Shown here in pieces: positions 60,331 through 64,000 of a DNA stretch of 64,000 bases. The position numbers and the translations under genes were made by a program. The stretch is from Bradyrhizobium sp. CCBAU 51627 (GTDB lineage: Bacteria > Pseudomonadota > Alphaproteobacteria > Rhizobiales > Xanthobacteraceae), in assembly GCF_028128765.1 (NCBI RefSeq), contig NZ_LBJG01000089.1, positions 151,587 through 215,586 on the forward strand, given 5' to 3'. Numbering within the stretch: the first letter of the stretch is position 1; each line of letters opens with the position of its first letter. Below the pieces are notes generated by a model. The model was not told the DNA's origin and ran no database searches. It was given only the letters and a program-made list of their open reading frames with translations.

Positions 60331-60386
60331 CGCTCGCCCTCATCCTGAGGGCCCGCCAAAGGCGAGCGTCTCGAAGGATGGCCACA
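60331..60386. repeat. Dispersed palindromic repeat in a 361-base gap
   Basis: CGCTCGCC (60331-60338) complements GGCGAGCG (60361-60368), and CATCCT (60341-60346) complements AGGATG (60375-60380). The pairs interleave and can form alternative folds. The GTCTCGAAGGATGG end resembles a repeat family frequent in Bradyrhizobium (from memory). The rest of 60141-60501 holds no gene that I can support. Confidence 0.55.
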
Positions 60387-60501
60387 GGGGAATCGCTCCG
60401 ATTTGCGATGACCCTGCTTCGGGCCGCGCACGCGAGGAACGAGTGGAGCGCTGAGCGTTTGATAGCGGGTGCGCGCCCTCGACTGTCGGCGCGAGCCGGG
60501 A

Positions 60502-61269
60502 ATGAAAGCGTCGATGACACCCTCTTCTCATGAACCCGGTCTTCTCGACTGCCTCGTCATCGGAGGCGGGCCGGCGGGCCTCACCGCCGCGCTCTATCTG
60601 GCGCGCTATAAACGGTCGGTCGCCGTCTTCGATGCCGGACGCAGCCGGGCGGAATGGATCCCGAGCAGCCACAACTACCCGGGCTGCCCGTCCGGCATTT
60701 CCGGCCATGAGCTGCTTGCCTTGCTGAGGACGCAGGCGTCCTTCTACGGCATCTCGCTCATCAACGTCCACGTGGATGATCTCTCGCGAGCCGGCGAGCT
60801 CTTCGAGGCCCGCTTCGAGGGCGGCACGGCAAGGACGCGGAGCGTTCTTCTGGCCACCGGCATTGTCACAAGACTTTCGTTTGTGGCTGGCAAGGGTCCA
60901 GAACGGCTGATTATGTATCCGGCCACCAAGGGTTACCCAGCGGGGCTACGCTATGCCGAAGCGCCATTCCTCGTTGGAGAAATCAAGTACAAAGAAGGGC
61001 CGCCTGGCACATTCATCTATGTCAAGGCAACGATCATCAAAAATATCGATTTTGCGACCGCGGGGTACCTTGCAGCCAATCCGGCCTTCCCGCATCAGAC
61101 AACAGCGGACCAGTTCTTCAGTCCCGATCAATTCGATGCCTATCGCTTGCTCGGCTATGAAAGCGCGCTCCGCATGATCGAGAGCTTAAAACTGACGACT
61201 ACCATTACCGGGCAGACCTCGATACTAGAGGCCTACAATGAAAGTGGTTCGCTCAGCCAGCTATCTTGA
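60502..61269 (+). CDS. Probable chimeric ORF: FAD oxidoreductase N-terminus joined to a patatin-like C-terminus
   Basis: The product is 255 aa from the ATG at 60502. Residues about 13-125 look like a thioredoxin-reductase-like FAD enzyme: DCLVIGGGPAGLTAALYLAR, then VAVFDAGRSRAEWIP and RSVLLATGIVTR. The family's CxxC and NADPH domains are absent. The rest resembles the end of bacterial patatin-like proteins: EGPPGTFIYVKATI, then ANPAFPHQTTADQFFS and PDQFDAYRLLGYESA. The join is near residue 125-135 (about 60870-60900). A deletion that fused two neighbours in frame is the simplest reading. It probably has no oxidoreductase activity. The gap after it (61270-61514) has no gene. Confidence 0.6.
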   Translation: MKASMTPSSHEPGLLDCLVIGGGPAGLTAALYLARYKRSVAVFDAGRSRAEWIPSSHNYPGCPSGISGHELLALLRTQASFYGISLINVHVDDLSRAGELFEARFEGGTARTRSVLLATGIVTRLSFVAGKGPERLIMYPATKGYPAGLRYAEAPFLVGEIKYKEGPPGTFIYVKATIIKNIDFATAGYLAANPAFPHQTTADQFFSPDQFDAYRLLGYESALRMIESLKLTTTITGQTSILEAYNESGSLSQLS

Positions 61270-61514
61270 TCCGTCACGTCGGTGACGACACGACCCATAC
61301 ATGCGGCCTCTCTCGTGGCGGCATGAAGCGCGACGTCCGGGCGGCACTAGGGCTCTCAAGTCTGAAAGCCCGCCGACCTCGCGATCAGACTGCTGTGCAC
61401 TCGGCTTGTGCTCACACGCACCCTAAGCCATTCGTCCCAATCGCTAGGGACAGACACCGGCTCTAGATTTCGCTAATCTGCTCTAGAGAAAAGCGAGAAT
61501 CCAGGGAGCCCGCC

Positions 61515-62681
61515 TTGAGCACCGCGCCGCGCATCGACATCGACCCTGCCGCGTTCTGGGCCGATCCCTATCCGATGCTCGCAAAGATGCGCAAGGAGGC
61601 GCCGATCGCCTTCGTGCCGCAGCTCGGCTCGACGCTGCTGACCAGCCGCGACGACATCTCGATCTCCGAGAAGCAGATCGACGTGTTCTCCTCGCACCAG
61701 CCCGCCGGCCTGATGAACCGGCTGATGGGCCACAACATGATGCGCAAGGACGGCGAGGCGCATCAGATCGAGCGGCGCGCGATGTTTCCGACGGTGTCGC
61801 CGAAGACGGTGAAGGCGCACTGGACCGCGCTGTTCCAAGCCCATGCCGACCGCATTCTCGATGCGATCGCACCGGGGCGGATCGACTTCATGCGCGACTT
61901 CGCGCTGCCGTTCTCCGGCGAGTGCCTGAAGTCGATCACCGGTCTGACCAATATCGGCTTTGCGGATATGGATGCGTGGTCGCAGGGTATGATCGAAGGC
62001 ATCGCTAATTATGGCGGCGATCCCGCGGTCGAAGCGCGCTGCCATGCCGCGACGTCGGGCATCGACGCCGCGATCGACGACATCCTGCCGGTGATGCGCA
62101 AGCGCGCGGACCAGAGCATTCTCGGCGTGCTCCTTGCCTCCGGTATGCCGATGGAGAGCGTGCGCGCCAACGTCAAGCTCTCGATCTCAGGCGGCCAGAA
62201 CGAGCCGCGCAAGGCGATCGCCGGCACCGTGTGGGCGTTGCTGACCCATCCCGACCAGCTCGATCTCGTGCGCAGGCGCGAGGTGACCTGGCTGCAGGCG
62301 TTCGAGGAATATGCCCGCTGGATCTCTCCGATCGGCATGTCGCCGCGGCGGATCGCCAAGCCGTGGACCATTCGCGACGTCTCCTTCGAGCTCGATGAGC
62401 GCGTGTTCCTGATGTTCGGCTCGGCCAACCGCGACGAGACGCATTTCGAACGCGCCGATGAATTCGATGTACGGCGCGACACCTCCAAGAGCGTGGCGTT
62501 CGGCGCCGGACCGCATTTCTGCGCCGGCGCCTTCGCCTCGCGCGCGATGATCGCCGACGTCGCGCTGCCGACCGTGTTCGCACGCGCCGGCCGCATCGAG
62601 ATCGCCGGCGACGAGCCGGTGCGAATCGGCGGCTGGGCGTTCCGCGGGCTGCAGAACCTGCCGGTGAGGTGGGTGCATTAG
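61515..62681 (+). CDS. Cytochrome P450 with unusual I-helix
   Basis: The product is 388 aa and soluble. The haem-ligand loop FGAGPHFCAG has Cys336, and the ExxR motif is E265-YA-R268. In the I-helix, where most P450s have (A/G)Gx(D/E)T, this protein has GGQNEPR (226-232), so both the acid and the Thr are replaced. Start is the TTG at 61515 after CCAGGGAGCC. A flavin reductase-like gene lies 355 bases downstream. The substrate is unknown. Confidence 0.88.
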   Translation: MSTAPRIDIDPAAFWADPYPMLAKMRKEAPIAFVPQLGSTLLTSRDDISISEKQIDVFSSHQPAGLMNRLMGHNMMRKDGEAHQIERRAMFPTVSPKTVKAHWTALFQAHADRILDAIAPGRIDFMRDFALPFSGECLKSITGLTNIGFADMDAWSQGMIEGIANYGGDPAVEARCHAATSGIDAAIDDILPVMRKRADQSILGVLLASGMPMESVRANVKLSISGGQNEPRKAIAGTVWALLTHPDQLDLVRRREVTWLQAFEEYARWISPIGMSPRRIAKPWTIRDVSFELDERVFLMFGSANRDETHFERADEFDVRRDTSKSVAFGAGPHFCAGAFASRAMIADVALPTVFARAGRIEIAGDEPVRIGGWAFRGLQNLPVRWVH

Positions 62682-62710
62682 TTTACAGTGGCCTCTCGCC
62701 ACAAAGGCGG

Positions 62711-62783
62711 TGTCATCGCCAGGCTTGACCGGGCGATCCAGTACGCCGCGGCAGTCCTCTGGAACGCTTGGCGGGGAATGACA
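62711..62783. repeat. Dispersed palindromic element in a 355-base gap
   Basis: TGTCATCGCC near 62711 and GGGGAATGACA near 62773 form an imperfect outer pair enclosing GGCTTGACCGGGCGATCC. This resembles a common Bradyrhizobium intergenic repeat (from memory). The rest of 62682-63036 shows no gene. Confidence 0.5.
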
Positions 62784-63036
62784 GCGGAGGTCGTGGAGCG
62801 AGTTTGTGACCGACAGCGCCGATCGCCACGGTGCCATTCTGCCCCTGTTTTGCCCGACACGGCAACAAAAATTCGAAGAAATCGAAAATGGCTCTTCGTA
62901 GAAGACTTTGGCTACTGTGCATGGGGTTGTTTTCGCGATTTTATCGCGTGACAGCTCGAGCCCTCGATCTCGGGCCACTTTCGGCGGCGGCCGATCGTAC
63001 CTAAATACAGCGGACCCCCGCTTCGGGGAGCATGCC

Positions 63037-63618
63037 ATGAACCTAGTCCCTCGCGAGCTCATGACCGAAACTGCCGTCTCCTCCGCCGATTTCCGCGGCG
63101 CCATGCGCCATCTCACCGGCGGCGTCAGCGTCATCACCGCCGGACGGGGCAAGGACATCACCGGCATGACGGTTACGTCCGTCACCTCGCTGGCGGTCGA
63201 TCCGCCGACGCTGCTGGTCAGCATCAACCGCGATGCCTCGTCCTTCCCGCTGATCCGCCGCTACGGTGCGTTCGGCGTGAATATCCTCGCTGCCGATCAG
63301 CTCGATGTCGCCGAGCGTTTTGCCGGCAAGGGGGGCCTGAAGGGGGCCGATCGTTTCGCGGGCAGCCAATGGGTGACGGCCATCTCCGGCGTGCCGCTGC
63401 TGGTCGGCGCCTTGTCCGCAGTCGATTGCGAGGTCGAGGAGATCGTCGAGCGGCACTCGCATGGCATCGTCATCGGCCGCGTCAGGACCATCGAGAACTC
63501 GGTGCGGTCGGCGGCGCTCGCCTATTGGCACGGCCAGTATGTGGCGGTGGACCAGGACGAGGACGCCGCAAGGCTCGCCGACGTCGGCGTTCCCGCTCGC
63601 AGCCGTCGCGGCGTTTGA
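63037..63618 (+). CDS. Flavin reductase-like FMN-binding protein
   Basis: The product is 193 aa. It has the HpaC/flavin-reductase fold: FRGAMRHLTGGVSVITAG at the start, then MTVTSVTSLAVDPPTLLVSI, which binds FMN, and AVDCEVEEIVERHSHGIVIG. It supplies reduced flavin to a two-component monooxygenase or acts as an NAD(P)H:flavin reductase. The ATG at 63037 follows CGGGGAGCATGCC. Candidate partners in the window are the LLM oxidoreductase (57593) and, less directly, the P450. Confidence 0.88.
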   Translation: MNLVPRELMTETAVSSADFRGAMRHLTGGVSVITAGRGKDITGMTVTSVTSLAVDPPTLLVSINRDASSFPLIRRYGAFGVNILAADQLDVAERFAGKGGLKGADRFAGSQWVTAISGVPLLVGALSAVDCEVEEIVERHSHGIVIGRVRTIENSVRSAALAYWHGQYVAVDQDEDAARLADVGVPARSRRGV

Positions 63619-63708
63619 TCGCCTCGCGCTTCGGCAGGCTGGCCTTTTCCTCATCATCGCTCTAGAAGGCCTTGAGCCGTCGCGCCGCGGCGGCAATGGA
63701 GCGGAACG

Positions 63709-63864
63709 ATGAAGCGCGTCGGGACCTGGGCCTTCTATGCCGTCGGCGCGCTCGCGATCGCCTATCTCGTGCTCTACGCCTATGCGATGTTTCGCGGCCA
63801 GCCGTTCGTGCCGGGCGATCCCATCCACATCTTCCGCAAGCCCGACGCGCCGAGCTATTCGTAG
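63709..63864 (+). CDS. Small single-helix membrane protein
   Basis: The product is 51 aa. It starts MKRVGTWAFYAVGALAIAYL, so one N-terminal helix, and a short polar tail (PGDPIHIFRKPDAPSYS) follows. The ATG at 63709 comes after GGAGCGGAACG. It is 90 bases after the flavin reductase gene. No family is recognised. Confidence 0.6.
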   Translation: MKRVGTWAFYAVGALAIAYLVLYAYAMFRGQPFVPGDPIHIFRKPDAPSYS

Positions 63865-63926
63865 GACTCTCTTCTCGTCATGGCCGGGCTTGACGGAGTG
63901 CGGGACCCGACTAAAGCGTGATGGCA

Positions 63927-64000
63927 TTAGGTCCGATAGCCTGAATTTTTGAGGTAGTTGGCGCATTCCTCGGAGGTGAAGGCGTCGAGTGCATGGCCGA
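63927..64000 (-). mobile_element. C-terminal end of an IS630-type transposase (partial)
   Basis: On the minus strand, from the right edge down to the TAA at 63927-63929, the frame reads GHALDAFTSEECANYLKNSG and ends YRT. The FTSEECANY...SGY ending is characteristic of IS630-family transposases common in Bradyrhizobium. The rest of the element lies beyond the window. Its end is probably near 63911, just beside GACTAAAGCG and a truncated palindromic repeat (63871-63908). Confidence 0.65.

Noticed and set aside
1..64000. CRISPR array, tRNA or rRNA genes
   Set aside because: No regularly spaced direct repeats, tRNA-like cloverleaf with TTCGA arm, or rRNA sequence was seen in the gaps.

Overview
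The window is GC-rich alphaproteobacterial chromosome and most probably comes from Bradyrhizobium or a close relative. That is inference from content: a nirK-nirV / hemN / nnrR / nnrS denitrification group, FixK/FNR-type TTG-N8-CAA boxes in several intergenic gaps, palindromic intergenic elements of the kind common in that genus, and small lineage-typical proteins such as a DUF3551-like one. Genes are tightly packed on both strands, with many 1-8 base stop/start overlaps. I saw no rRNA, tRNA, CRISPR array or phage. The only mobile DNA is the tail of an IS630-type transposase at the right edge.

Layout. 1-5 kb: the end of an unknown gene, an FAD glycerol-3-phosphate dehydrogenase, a PotABC-type ABC importer without its binding protein, and a small membrane protein. 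5-8.2 kb (minus): a sugar-type ABC importer (binding protein and two permeases). 8.5-12 kb: a LysR regulator divergent from a PrpF/4-oxalomesaconate-tautomerase-like isomerase and a DctA carboxylate carrier. 12-16.3 kb: an AsmA protein, the two subunits of a 3-oxoacid CoA-transferase, and a GNAT protein. 16.4-24.6 kb: the nitrite/NO block, with nirV, nirK, a small membrane protein, hemN, a DUF1858 protein, an NnrR-like Crp/Fnr regulator, nnrS, an AraC regulator and a FixJ-like regulator whose phosphoacceptor Asp appears to be Glu. 24.8-31 kb: a DUF4139 protein, a second sugar-type ABC importer and a D-2-hydroxyacid dehydrogenase. 31.3-41.4 kb: a chemoreceptor preceded by a perfect FNR-type palindrome, two paralogous EamA transporters flanking a DUF1330 gene, an Mg-type P-ATPase, and a DevBCA-like exporter. 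41.6-50.3 kb: purA, a long disordered membrane-anchored protein, several small envelope proteins, msrA/msrB and a RecD2/Dda-like helicase. 50.5-57.5 kb: a periplasmic nitrate reductase operon in the order napF-D-A-G-H-B-C followed by a DUF2478 gene. 57.6-64 kb: a luciferase-like flavin oxidoreductase, an RlpA-like protein, a probable chimeric oxidoreductase/patatin ORF, a cytochrome P450 with an unusual I-helix, a flavin reductase, a small membrane protein and the transposase tail.

How it works together. Nitrate would be reduced in the periplasm by NapAB, fed from quinol through NapC and NapGH. Nitrite would be reduced by NirK. NnrR, NnrS, NirV, HemN and perhaps the DUF1858 protein support growth under low oxygen and NO. 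The shared TTG-N8-CAA boxes suggest a single FixK/NnrR-type regulon linking the two blocks, which lie about 28 kb apart. Genes for NO reductase and N2O reductase are not in the window. No single wholly new system stands out. The most unusual items are the FNR-type box by the chemoreceptor, the small membrane ORF sharing the hemN box, the nap operon with DUF2478, the E-for-D receiver, the atypical P450 and the chimeric ORF.
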